Below are positions 52,608 to 62,221 of a DNA stretch of 64,000 nt, in pieces (positions within the stretch are counted from its first letter, which is position 1; each line of letters opens with the position of its first letter). The DNA lies in the NCBI GenBank assembly GCA_038236995.1, contig JBBRZE010000003.1, positions 1 to 64,000 on the forward strand. Direction: 5' to 3'. The DNA comes from JAAFHB01 sp038236995 (GTDB lineage Bacteria; Bacteroidota; Bacteroidia; Bacteroidales; Prolixibacteraceae). The position numbers were made by a program, and so were the translations under genes. The notes beneath the pieces are model-generated. The model was not told where the DNA came from. It did no database searches and was given only the letters and a program-made list of their open reading frames with translations.

Positions 52608-55154
52608 ATGAAAAAGATGATCCTCATTGCCTTGAGTATTTTTTTACTGATATCAAACACGCATGCCCAAACCAAACTAAAAGCAAAACCTCCACTTCAA
52701 TCAGAGATGGACAAAATGATGGAAGATGCCACCAAAGATATGAGTGATGAGGATAAGGCGCAGATGAAAGAAATGATGAAAGGGGTGATGCCGGACATGA
52801 CTCAACCACATATGAAAATTGCAGATTACCCGGAGTTTACCAGCAACAAGCAACTTGTACCTAAAAAAGATATAGCTGGGATAAATTCTATTCCCAAGAA
52901 AAATCTATCGCAGGCTGACATGAGTGGTTACGCTACAAATCTGTATAATAAGCTTTTGATAAAAGGTGATGCTGCTGAAATGTCATTGGCAAAAAAAATC
53001 ATTTCTCAGGCACCCAAAGCAAATGATTTGGGAGGAGCAGCCGTTATATGCATGGTGCAGGGACATCCACAGGCAGCCATGGCATTAAGTATGAAAGCTG
53101 TAATAGTAGATCCTTCTAATCCTAACTGGCAAAACAATATGGCATCTTTGCTTACACAATATGGGTATCCGGAGCATGCCATACCAGTTTTACAAAAATT
53201 AAAAACTGAATTCCCCCATAATAGTACAGTGTTAAATAATCTGGGACAGGCCTGGTTTGACCTTGGAGTGTTAGACAGTGCAAAGATATTTACAAACCTT
53301 GCTATTGGTGCAAACCCATTTCATCCCGATGCAACAGTATGCGGCGGGTTAATTGAAGAAATAAATGGCGATCCTATAAAAGCATCAGAGGATTATACTA
53401 AAGCAATGGAAAATGCGCCAAACCCTTTAATTCAGAAGATACTGCAAAACAAAACAGGAGATAAAAGTTTTGATAAAATTGATTTTGAAAAATTAAAAAG
53501 AGCCATCGCCATTTATGAATATTTTCCAAAAGACTGGATAAATATCCCAAAACTGTCTGACAATGTTTCCGGATATGAAAATGATATGCGGATTCAAAAC
53601 GGAAATGACAAAATGTTTGAAGAATTGAAGAACAAAATAGAAACCCTTGAGGAAGCAAGCAACGCCGAAGTAAATAGTTTAATGGAAAAGGGTGAAGCTG
53701 CATTTGTGAAAACGATGGCGCAGGAAAGCATTAAAGGACTGAATATGATGAGCAGAACTGCTGTTACAGTAGAGACGATACTTCAGATTTATATTGCGAA
53801 GTGGATGAAAGATTATGTGAATGAAGATGATGCATTAAAACAAAAAATTAATGCCGTAAGAATAACAATGACAAAAATTTCCGATAATGATAAATGTCCC
53901 GATTTTGATCGTAAAAACAATGAGTTCCTGGCCTATGCGAATCCAAAAATAAGAGAGTTTCATGCAAAAAAGATTGATGAGTTCCGAACATGGCTGAATG
54001 CTTTTTGCACCTGGTCATGGTATATAGCGGGTAATCCCAAAAATGTAATAATGACACAATGTATTGGATGGACACGTGCATTGGCAGGATTCTATGAAGA
54101 TGCCATTCAAGATCAGGAGGCAATTGCAAAATCGTGTATAAAGCAAAACGGCGACGCGAGAACATTTGTACCCACACCGAATATCCCAAATTTTAGTTGC
54201 CCAACAATTGTAAGCATTCCAATGGGAACTGATTGGCAGCAGCTGGGTAATGCGGTAAAGAATTTTGATACGAACAGTCTGGGGATAAAAAGCAACCCGT
54301 CAAACCCTATTCCCAATAGTACAATCACTATTGGAGGAGACGCCAAATCAATTGCCCAACCAGGAAAGTCACCATTTACAAAAACAGCAAATGGAAGTGT
54401 CCTGCCTGGAATGATTAACGAATCTGATGATGAATTGACCCCTTTATCAAAAATACCTTTGGATGAATTAACTCCATTACCCGATTTACGAAGAAGTAAA
54501 TTAATAAAGGATCTTCTTAATAAAATGATGACAGCAGATTGTAAAAATTTAAATAAATATAAGCCACTGGGTTTTGAAGTCAGATTAGGAGAACTTACTA
54601 TTGAAAATCCGTCAAAGAATGTAAAAGGAATAAAAGAAGATGGCGATGTAACTTATGTGACATATGATGACGGTTCGGTTGCAGTTTTTATGGAAGATGG
54701 TTCAATTCTGCAGATTGATGCACCCTCCAAGAATATAACTGGAACAAGAGAAGAAGGTAATGTAACTTATGTGACCTATAATGATGGTTCTGAAGCAGTT
54801 TTTATGGAAGATGGATCTATTCTGGAGATTGATGCACCATCAAAGAATATTAAGGAAACAAAAGAAGATGGCAATATGGTTCATGTAACCTATGATGATG
54901 GTTCTGAAACAGTTTTTATGGAGGATGGAACTATTCTGGAGATGGATGCACCTAAAGATTCTGGAAAAACAGTAGCGGAAAAAATTACGTTAAAGCCCAA
55001 AGCGGTAACTCCTGATGTTGCTTCTAAAAACAAAGTATATACTGAACTCAAAGATTTTAAAAGTCAAATTGAAGCCAATAGTCTGCAAACCAGCCTTAAT
55101 TCTGGTGTGCAGGTACCAGGCACATTTGCTCCAGTAAATGGATTATTCAAATAA
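52608..55154 (+). CDS. A1: exported TPR protein with 38-residue C-terminal repeats
   Basis: An 848-residue protein, start at ATG 52608 giving the signal peptide MKKMILIALSIFLLISNTHA. Residues about 25-115 are acidic and Met/Lys-rich. Residues about 130-270 are helical TPR-like repeats (VLNNLGQAWFDLGVLDSAKI). A middle region of about 380 residues has several Cys/Trp-rich segments (LNAFCTWSWYIAGNP). Residues 668-781 are three tandem 38-residue repeats each containing VTYDDGS-x-x-VFMEDGSIL-like strands, then a short tail. The front half matches A2 at 56259; the C terminus does not. No catalytic motif is recognised. I infer an envelope scaffold or surface protein. Confidence 0.75.
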   Translation: MKKMILIALSIFLLISNTHAQTKLKAKPPLQSEMDKMMEDATKDMSDEDKAQMKEMMKGVMPDMTQPHMKIADYPEFTSNKQLVPKKDIAGINSIPKKNLSQADMSGYATNLYNKLLIKGDAAEMSLAKKIISQAPKANDLGGAAVICMVQGHPQAAMALSMKAVIVDPSNPNWQNNMASLLTQYGYPEHAIPVLQKLKTEFPHNSTVLNNLGQAWFDLGVLDSAKIFTNLAIGANPFHPDATVCGGLIEEINGDPIKASEDYTKAMENAPNPLIQKILQNKTGDKSFDKIDFEKLKRAIAIYEYFPKDWINIPKLSDNVSGYENDMRIQNGNDKMFEELKNKIETLEEASNAEVNSLMEKGEAAFVKTMAQESIKGLNMMSRTAVTVETILQIYIAKWMKDYVNEDDALKQKINAVRITMTKISDNDKCPDFDRKNNEFLAYANPKIREFHAKKIDEFRTWLNAFCTWSWYIAGNPKNVIMTQCIGWTRALAGFYEDAIQDQEAIAKSCIKQNGDARTFVPTPNIPNFSCPTIVSIPMGTDWQQLGNAVKNFDTNSLGIKSNPSNPIPNSTITIGGDAKSIAQPGKSPFTKTANGSVLPGMINESDDELTPLSKIPLDELTPLPDLRRSKLIKDLLNKMMTADCKNLNKYKPLGFEVRLGELTIENPSKNVKGIKEDGDVTYVTYDDGSVAVFMEDGSILQIDAPSKNITGTREEGNVTYVTYNDGSEAVFMEDGSILEIDAPSKNIKETKEDGNMVHVTYDDGSETVFMEDGTILEMDAPKDSGKTVAEKITLKPKAVTPDVASKNKVYTELKDFKSQIEANSLQTSLNSGVQVPGTFAPVNGLFK
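54609..54950 (+). repeat. Three 114-bp tandem repeats inside A1
   Basis: Units at 54609-54722, 54723-54836 and 54837-54950 encode near-identical 38-residue repeats beginning PSKN and ending (I/M)DA. DNA similarity is high between all three, so the expansion is fairly recent. Confidence 0.92.
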
Positions 55155-55166
55155 TAAATATTTAAT

Positions 55167-56141
55167 ATGAAAATCTTCACATTAATTTGCGCCATTCTTT
55201 ACAGCTTTACATTAACTGCCCAGGATTGCACCGAGGAATTACTCCTTCAAAAACCCGGCACATGGAAAACAGGCCTGCAGGGATCGATTCATGGTGTAAG
55301 TCCTGCAGATTTAGTAAAAGAAAAATCAGTACTGGCAGCGATACATAAAATGGAGAACACAAATTACAATCCCAAAGGATGCCAGGTGCTTTACAGCACT
55401 GCGTATAGTAAATATCCCGATGCCAGTGATGTATGGATTGCTGACCCTTATCATTATACTATGTACATACTGCCTTTTTTATGCGACAATAATAGCGCAG
55501 ATAAGTCAAAATATACTGTAGCTATTTCATCAGCAACAAATGTTACTATTTCAGCCAATGAAATTTCCTGGTTAAATACCCTGTTTGCAGCAACTATTCA
55601 TGACGATTTCAGGGGCTATTATAAGCTGGTAGACAGGCCAGTTAAAAAAGACGGATACTATTTTTTTGGTAAAGATAAGGTTGATCCGGAACAAGATATA
55701 ATTGAATACCGATGGCTGATTACCTATAATGATGCACTGCCATTTTCCTACCTCAACCGTAGGGAATATTTGCAAATACAAAAGAAAAGATTAGAAAAAT
55801 CAATAAAAGAAAGTCCGGGAGAAAAGGAATATTTCCAAAAATTCTTCGATAATATCAGTGAGTATTTAACCAAACCGGATAGCGAATTAAGTCAAACAGC
55901 CATTTGTATGTCTAATGATGAGGAACGGTTTACTGGTTTTGTTGAAGAAGGCACCAAAGGTTCTTTTATTGCTGTTAAACCGAACCTGGAATATTACAAT
56001 AAAAAGCTTCCAATGTCTTCACCGCAGTTTTTTACAGTAATTTATAAATTAAGCCAGCGGGAACCTGTATTTGAGGAAAATATAGTGGCGATAAAAGAAG
56101 CAACCAACTTCGCCGCTCTTAAAAATATGCTGGAAAAATAA
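55167..56141 (+). CDS. B1: exported protein of the LLQKPGTW family
   Basis: A 324-residue protein with a signal peptide (MKIFTLICAILYSFTLTAQ). The mature N terminus is DCTEELLLQKPGTWKTG, and B2 has the same LLQKPGTW at exactly the same residue numbers (26-33). A central block WLITYNDALPFSYLNRREYL (about 190-210) and the terminal block KLPMSSPQFFTV...NFAALKNMLEK are also shared with B2. I recall similar unnamed proteins in Bacteroidota but no function. It starts 12 bp after A1, so the two are co-transcribed. Confidence 0.72.
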   Translation: MKIFTLICAILYSFTLTAQDCTEELLLQKPGTWKTGLQGSIHGVSPADLVKEKSVLAAIHKMENTNYNPKGCQVLYSTAYSKYPDASDVWIADPYHYTMYILPFLCDNNSADKSKYTVAISSATNVTISANEISWLNTLFAATIHDDFRGYYKLVDRPVKKDGYYFFGKDKVDPEQDIIEYRWLITYNDALPFSYLNRREYLQIQKKRLEKSIKESPGEKEYFQKFFDNISEYLTKPDSELSQTAICMSNDEERFTGFVEEGTKGSFIAVKPNLEYYNKKLPMSSPQFFTVIYKLSQREPVFEENIVAIKEATNFAALKNMLEK

Positions 56142-56172
56142 AGAATATTTGAGCAACTAATTTCAAATATTC
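56142..56172 (+). other. Hairpin between the two A-B units
   Basis: GAATATTTGA and TTTCAAATATTC arms directly after the B1 stop. AT-rich stem with no T-run. It could attenuate or stabilise the transcript. Confidence 0.4.
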
Positions 56173-56229
56173 CCATCATGAAATATTTCTGTTTTAAATG
56201 AAACCGGAAACAAGATTCACATTATCATC

Positions 56230-56247
56230 TTTATAAACAATCATTTA
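56230..56247 (+). repeat. Leader repeat of A2
   Basis: Second copy of TTTATAAACAATCATTTA, 11 bp before the A2 start; see 52579-52596. Confidence 0.85.
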
Positions 56248-56258
56248 CAAATAAAGGC

Positions 56259-58295
56259 ATGAAAAGGATGATCCTTATTACATTGAGTGTTTTTTTACTG
56301 ATCTCAAACACGCTGGCTCAAACCAAGCCAAAAGAAAAGGCACCTGCCGGGAATGATATAGACCAAATGATGAAGGATGCTCAGAAGGAATTAGATAATA
56401 TGAGTCCCGAGGATAAAAAGGCGATAGAAGACATGGGTGTTAAAATGCCGTCGATGAATAATATACCCAAAGCAACCGATCAGCAATTGCAGAATGCAAA
56501 TAATGAAACTGCAAGTATTGTACCAAAAAAAGATGTGGCAAGAATTACCATTGCTACATCCACAATTATAAGTGACGCAGGAATGGCAGCACACATTGAC
56601 AAAATTCAAACTCTGGTATCCAATAAAATGAAGCCCGAATACAAGGCGAGGGCTGAAGAAATTTATCAATTACTTAATCAGAATAACACTTCCCCTGCTG
56701 CTCAAGGTCAGACCGCAATCGCATTTCTAATGGAAGGCAAACCTATGCTGGCAATGTACCTTCTTGGCAAAGCCTGCAAAAAACTTCCCGATGCTGATAA
56801 CCTGAATAATTATGCCGCTGTTCTTACCAATTTTGGTGCAGAGCAATTGGCTCTCCCTATCTTAATAAATCTGAATAACCATTATCCCCAGAATAGTACG
56901 ATCCTGAATAACATTGGACAGGCATGGTTTGGATTGGGTGACATCGAAAAGGCGAATGAGTTCATCGACAAGGCTATCCGCATCTATGCATTTCATCCCC
57001 AGGCAAATTTCACCAAATGCCTGATTGAAGAGAGCAAAGGTCACATCCCTGAGGCTGTTGAAGCCGCGAAAAAGAGTATAAAATATGGCTACAGTAATAA
57101 AAAAGCAGATAAACTCGAAAAATTGGGATACAAATTAAAAAGCGAAGATTTGGATTGGTATCCACCCCTTCCACATGATGAACTGGGCCTTACAAAATTC
57201 AAATGGCCCGCTTACCCTAAAAATGTAGAAGAAAGTAAATTACTGGAACCGGCCTGGGATAAATTTAAGGAAGAATGTAATAACAAAATCAATGAGCTGC
57301 AGAGCCAACAGGCAACTCTTGAAATACAGATGATGGACCAGCAACAAATACGCGCAACGCAACTACTTCAAACTATCCAAACGGGTTTTCAGGCAACGCT
57401 GTTTCCGGAGATGGCCAATAAAGCAATTGTAAAACTCGGCCCCACTGTAAAGAGTATTGAAGCCGTAACCAATTATGTTTTTGCTAATGAATTTCAACCG
57501 GTATTAAAAGCCAATGAAAAAATAGAAGAACTTAAAATGATTGAAGATGCTGATTTAACGGTCTTTCGCAAAAAATACGAAGATAAGTTTGGAGATGGAA
57601 AGTCCAATCCTTTTACCGCCGCCTGTAAGGATGAAAATGAAATTAAAAACAATTTTCTAAATGAAGCAAATACCCTGATGGGACAACGTGAAAGGGTATA
57701 TTTAAACTACACAAGTAGCCAAATTGATAATCTTTTGTATTACCGCAAATATACGCAATGGCCCGACGAATATGAATGGACAACCGTGGTAGCGCAAATT
57801 AGTTGGCTTACTCAAATCAGCAGTCAAGTCGTGATGTTCAGATCTGAAAGTAACTACTGTCAATATGCTGTTAAAGAGGATAAACCGAAATTGGATTCCT
57901 TACAGAATTTTGATGACGTGGCGTGCAAATATATAAGTACTGTTGACCTTGGTTGTTATAAAATCACTTCTCAATGCAGCCGGCTGATTGGCGAATTTAA
58001 TTGCGGCGGTATAGAAATAAAGATGAAACAAAATGATGAAACCGATCGGTTTTCGGGAAGTGTTTATGTAGGAGCCAGCAAAAGTGTAAGTGTTGGGAAA
58101 GGTCCTGTCTCCGCTGAAGCAGAACTCACTGCTGCAGTGGGTGTAGAATTAAGCGACAACGGAAAGACAGACCTGGTTGGAAAAGTCGGTGCAAATATAA
58201 ACGTCGCCGGACAAACAGTTGTTGGTGTGGAAGGAAGAGCGGGTGTTAACAGCGGCCCCAGCATTAGCGGGCATGTGCTGGGAGGCGGTGATTAA
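56259..58295 (+). CDS. A2: exported TPR protein, paralogue of A1 with a different C terminus
   Basis: A 678-residue protein with signal peptide MKRMILITLSVFLLISNTLA, nearly identical to that of A1. It shares A1's acidic Met/Lys-rich front, the VPKKD.A.I segment, and TPR region (ILNNIGQAWFGLGDIEKANEF). A coiled-coil-prone stretch follows (about 335-380, LQSQQATLEIQMMDQQQI). The last 80 residues (about 599-678) alternate Val/Gly/Ser/Ala (VYVGASKSVSVGKGP, LVGKVGANINVAGQ) and look like amphipathic beta-strands, unrelated to the repeats of A1. Function unknown. Confidence 0.75.
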   Translation: MKRMILITLSVFLLISNTLAQTKPKEKAPAGNDIDQMMKDAQKELDNMSPEDKKAIEDMGVKMPSMNNIPKATDQQLQNANNETASIVPKKDVARITIATSTIISDAGMAAHIDKIQTLVSNKMKPEYKARAEEIYQLLNQNNTSPAAQGQTAIAFLMEGKPMLAMYLLGKACKKLPDADNLNNYAAVLTNFGAEQLALPILINLNNHYPQNSTILNNIGQAWFGLGDIEKANEFIDKAIRIYAFHPQANFTKCLIEESKGHIPEAVEAAKKSIKYGYSNKKADKLEKLGYKLKSEDLDWYPPLPHDELGLTKFKWPAYPKNVEESKLLEPAWDKFKEECNNKINELQSQQATLEIQMMDQQQIRATQLLQTIQTGFQATLFPEMANKAIVKLGPTVKSIEAVTNYVFANEFQPVLKANEKIEELKMIEDADLTVFRKKYEDKFGDGKSNPFTAACKDENEIKNNFLNEANTLMGQRERVYLNYTSSQIDNLLYYRKYTQWPDEYEWTTVVAQISWLTQISSQVVMFRSESNYCQYAVKEDKPKLDSLQNFDDVACKYISTVDLGCYKITSQCSRLIGEFNCGGIEIKMKQNDETDRFSGSVYVGASKSVSVGKGPVSAEAELTAAVGVELSDNGKTDLVGKVGANINVAGQTVVGVEGRAGVNSGPSISGHVLGGGD

Positions 58296-58334
58296 TGGTT
58301 TAAATCAATTAGTTAATCAATAAAATTATTTCAA

Positions 58335-59477
58335 ATGAGAATATATCTTTTTCTTGGTGCTTTACTTTTAGCTTTTGTTTCCTCGGCACAGGAGTGTAAT
58401 GAAGAATCATTACTCCAAAAACCAGGCACATGGGAAGAAACCAGTGGTAGCATTTCCGGAATAACATCAGCCGACCTTGCACAGGAAAAAAAGGTTGAAT
58501 CATCGATAAATTCAATGATAAAATCAAAATACTCTCCAATGGGGTTGAAGATTAAATTTGGTGGTGCTTATGAGAGTTCATATCCCTTTATGCCGGTTAA
58601 CAGCTACTACTATCATATCATGGCGTTTCAATTCTACTGCGAAGAAAATAAGATTAAAACAGTCACCGAATCTGCCACAACATTTCAAATTTATGTCAAC
58701 AAATTTGATGTCGATATTTACGACACCGCCCTGGGCAACAGGGCTGTGGCCGAAGGCTTTAATGTTATGCATGAACTGCCTGTTGAAAAAGATGGTTACT
58801 GGTACTTTAAGGATAAGGATTCAAACCTGGGTTTCGGTATGAGTGGCAAAAGTAGTGCATGGCTTATCACATACGATGGCAAACTCCCTTTTGTCTTCGT
58901 AACTCGAAAAGAGTTTCTGGAAAAGAATAAAAAAAATCTGACAAATTCAATGCAAGATGCGGCAGCAGGGTTTAAAGAGGTACTTAAAAACCTCGAAACG
59001 GAGAAAGGGTTTGAAGAGATGGAATACAAAAATGATCCTGAAAAACTTGCAAAGTATATAAGGGGTTATAATTACACCAAAGGCAGGTATGAAAATTTCC
59101 TCTCCGATAATGAAAAAAATTATAAACCGGAGTTTGATAAAATTGAAACACTATTAAAAATGTCTCCGGAGGAATTGAATCAGAAAGCTATTGTAAAGTT
59201 GGATCCAAATGCGAATCTGGCAGCTTCTTATCTCTTTACCGACGATAATGACCCTTTTGGTGAAATCCTCATCAAGCCCAATCCAGGGTATTTCAATGCG
59301 AAATTACCAAGATCATCCCCTCAATTTATTTGGGTGAATGTGATATGGAACCAGAATGAACCAATAGCCTCAAAATTCAGGGAAGATATTATGAAGGCTG
59401 TTGATTTTTCAGCTCTGAAGAATATGTTGGGAAAGTCAGAAATTGAAAACAAGATAAATATTAATCAATCAAAATAA
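58335..59477 (+). CDS. B2: exported protein of the LLQKPGTW family, paralogue of B1
   Basis: A 380-residue protein with a signal peptide (MRIYLFLGALLLAFVSSAQ), then ECNEESLLQKPGTW at the same place as in B1. Shared blocks are AWLITYDGKLPFVFVTRKEF and KPNPGYFNAKLPRSSPQFIW, and the ending VDFSALKNMLGK. About 50 extra residues relative to B1 lie in the charged helical region (about 220-275). It follows A2 by 39 bp. Soluble after cleavage; no catalytic motif recognised. Confidence 0.72.
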   Translation: MRIYLFLGALLLAFVSSAQECNEESLLQKPGTWEETSGSISGITSADLAQEKKVESSINSMIKSKYSPMGLKIKFGGAYESSYPFMPVNSYYYHIMAFQFYCEENKIKTVTESATTFQIYVNKFDVDIYDTALGNRAVAEGFNVMHELPVEKDGYWYFKDKDSNLGFGMSGKSSAWLITYDGKLPFVFVTRKEFLEKNKKNLTNSMQDAAAGFKEVLKNLETEKGFEEMEYKNDPEKLAKYIRGYNYTKGRYENFLSDNEKNYKPEFDKIETLLKMSPEELNQKAIVKLDPNANLAASYLFTDDNDPFGEILIKPNPGYFNAKLPRSSPQFIWVNVIWNQNEPIASKFREDIMKAVDFSALKNMLGKSEIENKININQSK

Positions 59478-59483
59478 AACACC

Positions 59484-61103
59484 GTGAAAAAAGTATCCCT
59501 ATTTTTAGTATTTGTAACCTTATTTTCAGGATTACAGGCACAGCAGGCAACAAAAACTGCAGCAAAACCTCCTGCAGGAACTTCTCTTGTAAGTGGAAGA
59601 TTTTGTGGTCCGGCAGGATCAATTATTGTATTGCAGAATAATGGTAAAAACGACCAACCCCTTACTGCAAAAAAAGAAACCGGAATGAATTACAGCAGCA
59701 ATCCTTTCAGTTTTGCAACACCTTTTCCCGATGGGTCAAAATTTAAAATAACGGTAAAGAAGGCACCAGGCGGGCAAACCTATGTAATCTATGCCGGTGG
59801 AGAAGGTGCATTACCACAAGCTGCAAACGCACTTAATGTCGGTTGTGATTTTACTTATGACCTGTTAAGCCGCTCTTCAGATAACAAATCATTCAGCACT
59901 TTCTACGAAACTACTTATCCTGTTGTGGGAGGAAATCAGGGTGAAGAAGGACGGTATGTCGTATTTATTTCTTCAGCTACTTTTGCAGGCTCGACCGGAA
60001 AACATCGCCAGATTTTTTGGCGTGACCGCAATGCCGGTATCACAAAATTGATATCAGCATCATCTGTCGGCGAAGAGGGAAATGCAGATAGTTATGCTCC
60101 TGCTATTTCAGGCGATGGGAAAACGGTTGCTTTCGAATCCTTTTCCAGTAACCTGGTACAAAGTGACAAAAACGGTTTTCGCGATGTTTTTGTATGGCAC
60201 TCAAATACCGGTAAAATTGATGTGGTGAGCATTGGTGCAAAGGGTGCTGAGGCAAATGCAGAAAGCTACGAACCAACAGTTTCCGGGGATGGTAACTTCA
60301 TTGCATTTACATCGATGGCAGGCAATATTTCACCAACTGATAAAGGTGTTTCAAACAACAATGTTTATTTACGCGATATGCAGGCTGAGACGACCATTAT
60401 GATCAGTGTTGATCCAACTACGAAACAAGGCGGTGGTGGTTCCAATCCTTCTATTTCGTACGATGGCAGCCGGATTGCTTTCTATTCACATACTTCCACC
60501 TTAGTTGCCAATGACAATAACGGTTTATGGGATATCTTTTTATGGGAAAAAGACAAAAAACCACTAAAAAGAATCAGTTTAACTGCCGATGGTAAGGAAC
60601 GCGATCAGGGAAGCGAAAGTGCGAACAGAATTGTAGCACCGGCTATCTCCGGGAATGGACAGTTTATTGCCTATTCAACTACTGCCTCCAATATGGTACC
60701 AGGCGATAATAACAATTTCCAGGATGTATTCGTTTACGACATTAACGCAAATACCACAACAATAGCAAGTAATAGTCCCGACGGGAAGCCGGGTAATGCT
60801 GATAGCCCCATTGAACAAGGCGAAAAAATTGCAATTTCGTTTAATGGCAAATGGGTTGCTTTTTCCACCAAAGCATCCAACCTGGGTGTTCCATCAGCAA
60901 ATATTGTCATGCACAATATGATTGCAGGTGAAAACAAGGCAATCTCAACCGTAGTCGGAAGTAATGTTGGCCGGCCGGCTATATCAATCTCAGGCAGTTA
61001 TGTTGTTTTTGGCATCGGCGGTAAAATTGACAGCCGGTTTCAGTCATCTGGAGCTTTTGCAAATTTTACCGGTGTTGGACCCTGCCTTTGCTGCCCGGAA
61101 TAG
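59484..61103 (+). CDS. C: exported PD40/TolB-like beta-propeller
   Basis: A 539-residue protein starting at GTG 59484 with signal peptide ending LQAQ. After an N-terminal beta domain (about 30-120) come propeller blades with the PD40 signature: PAISGDGKTVAFESFSSNL, PTVSGDGNFIAFTSMAGNI, PSISYDGSRIAFYSHTSTL, PAISGNGQFIAYSTTASNM, ISFNGKWVAFSTKASNL and PAISISGSYVVFGIGG. It ends with a Cys-rich tail (GPCLCCPE). TolB-like propellers mediate envelope protein contacts. It starts 6 bp after B2, so it belongs to the same operon. Confidence 0.82.
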   Translation: MKKVSLFLVFVTLFSGLQAQQATKTAAKPPAGTSLVSGRFCGPAGSIIVLQNNGKNDQPLTAKKETGMNYSSNPFSFATPFPDGSKFKITVKKAPGGQTYVIYAGGEGALPQAANALNVGCDFTYDLLSRSSDNKSFSTFYETTYPVVGGNQGEEGRYVVFISSATFAGSTGKHRQIFWRDRNAGITKLISASSVGEEGNADSYAPAISGDGKTVAFESFSSNLVQSDKNGFRDVFVWHSNTGKIDVVSIGAKGAEANAESYEPTVSGDGNFIAFTSMAGNISPTDKGVSNNNVYLRDMQAETTIMISVDPTTKQGGGGSNPSISYDGSRIAFYSHTSTLVANDNNGLWDIFLWEKDKKPLKRISLTADGKERDQGSESANRIVAPAISGNGQFIAYSTTASNMVPGDNNNFQDVFVYDINANTTTIASNSPDGKPGNADSPIEQGEKIAISFNGKWVAFSTKASNLGVPSANIVMHNMIAGENKAISTVVGSNVGRPAISISGSYVVFGIGGKIDSRFQSSGAFANFTGVGPCLCCPE

Positions 61104-61175
61104 AGAAGAGAACCCGTACGTGTTGAATGAATTTGACATTAATGAATTAAAGGATGTTTTTCTAAAACAATAAAA

Positions 61176-62204
61176 ATGAGAATAATCATCGTGCTTGCTG
61201 TTTTTATTTTTTCAGAAGCGAACCTGTTTGCCCAGAAGAAACTGGTACCTGTTGCACAATCCATATTAACAGGAATTGCTTTACCGGCAGGGTCTAAAAA
61301 GGATAGCAGAATTTTAAGTGTGGCAACGGCCGAAATGTTATTGGAAATGCAAACCAGTAAATCCAATACAAAATTATCAGCAACTGAAGTACTGGTTCTG
61401 CCACCTCATTCGGCTGTTGGCTTTAATAATGATTCTCTTTCAAAAAAGCTTTCAGATCTCGGGTGGCACATCACTGTTATCGCCGAAGATAAAAAATATG
61501 CATGGCTCGAAAAGGGAACCCGTTATGTCATCAGCTATTTCTCGATGGATCCCCGTGAAACAGCATTGTATTTAGCCGAAGCAACTTCAAATCCGATAAA
61601 GCAAACTCAGGTAAACAAGCCATTGAGCCGTCAACCGGAAACTCCAGGTATTACCACTACTAATCAATCTGTTAATTCGTACATTAATAAAGAAAATGAA
61701 AATAATATCACGAATTCAGAGATTCTTGGTACATGGGGAGCAACTGCAAGCGACCAGTCAAGTTTCCGGGTAAACAATGGTGTGATGAACTACATCTCCC
61801 GTCAATATACTTTTAACGCAAATGGCACCTATCGTTTTATTTCCAAAGCATACGATCCACTGATGGATAAAATTCTTTTGGGTAAGGAAGAAGGCACCTT
61901 TCAGGTTAGCGGGAATAATGTATCTCTCAATCCGGGATCAAGTGTGTTGGAAGCCTGGAGCAAGAAAGATGGCAGAGATGAATGGGGTAAACTTTTATCA
62001 ATCCAAAATATTGCGATTGAAAGCGTTACCTATCAGTTTACCAAACATTATTTATCCGGCATAAAAGTTACGAGCCTGGTATTGCAGGCCGGTAAAGCAA
62101 CACAAAGAGATGGCCCCTTTAGCAGTAATTCTCTTTTTGCAAATGCCTGGTTTTATGATCCTATTTCGGCGAACAATACAGTGATTAAATTGCCTAATGA
62201 GTAA
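61176..62204 (+). CDS. D: exported protein with C-terminal lipocalin-like domain
   Basis: A 342-residue protein with a signal peptide (MRIIIVLAVFIFSEANLFAQ). The N-terminal domain (about 25-135) is mixed alpha/beta and unrecognised. A Gln/Thr/Asn-rich linker (about 140-180) leads to a lipocalin-like barrel: EILGTWGATA, SRQYTFNANGTYRFIS, KEEGTFQVSGNNVSLNPGSS. These are usual strands of Bacteroidota lipocalin-like domains. It follows C by 72 bp and is likely in the same transcript. Ligand unknown. Confidence 0.7.
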   Translation: MRIIIVLAVFIFSEANLFAQKKLVPVAQSILTGIALPAGSKKDSRILSVATAEMLLEMQTSKSNTKLSATEVLVLPPHSAVGFNNDSLSKKLSDLGWHITVIAEDKKYAWLEKGTRYVISYFSMDPRETALYLAEATSNPIKQTQVNKPLSRQPETPGITTTNQSVNSYINKENENNITNSEILGTWGATASDQSSFRVNNGVMNYISRQYTFNANGTYRFISKAYDPLMDKILLGKEEGTFQVSGNNVSLNPGSSVLEAWSKKDGRDEWGKLLSIQNIAIESVTYQFTKHYLSGIKVTSLVLQAGKATQRDGPFSSNSLFANAWFYDPISANNTVIKLPNE

Positions 62205-62221
62205 TTAAAAATATACCTGCA

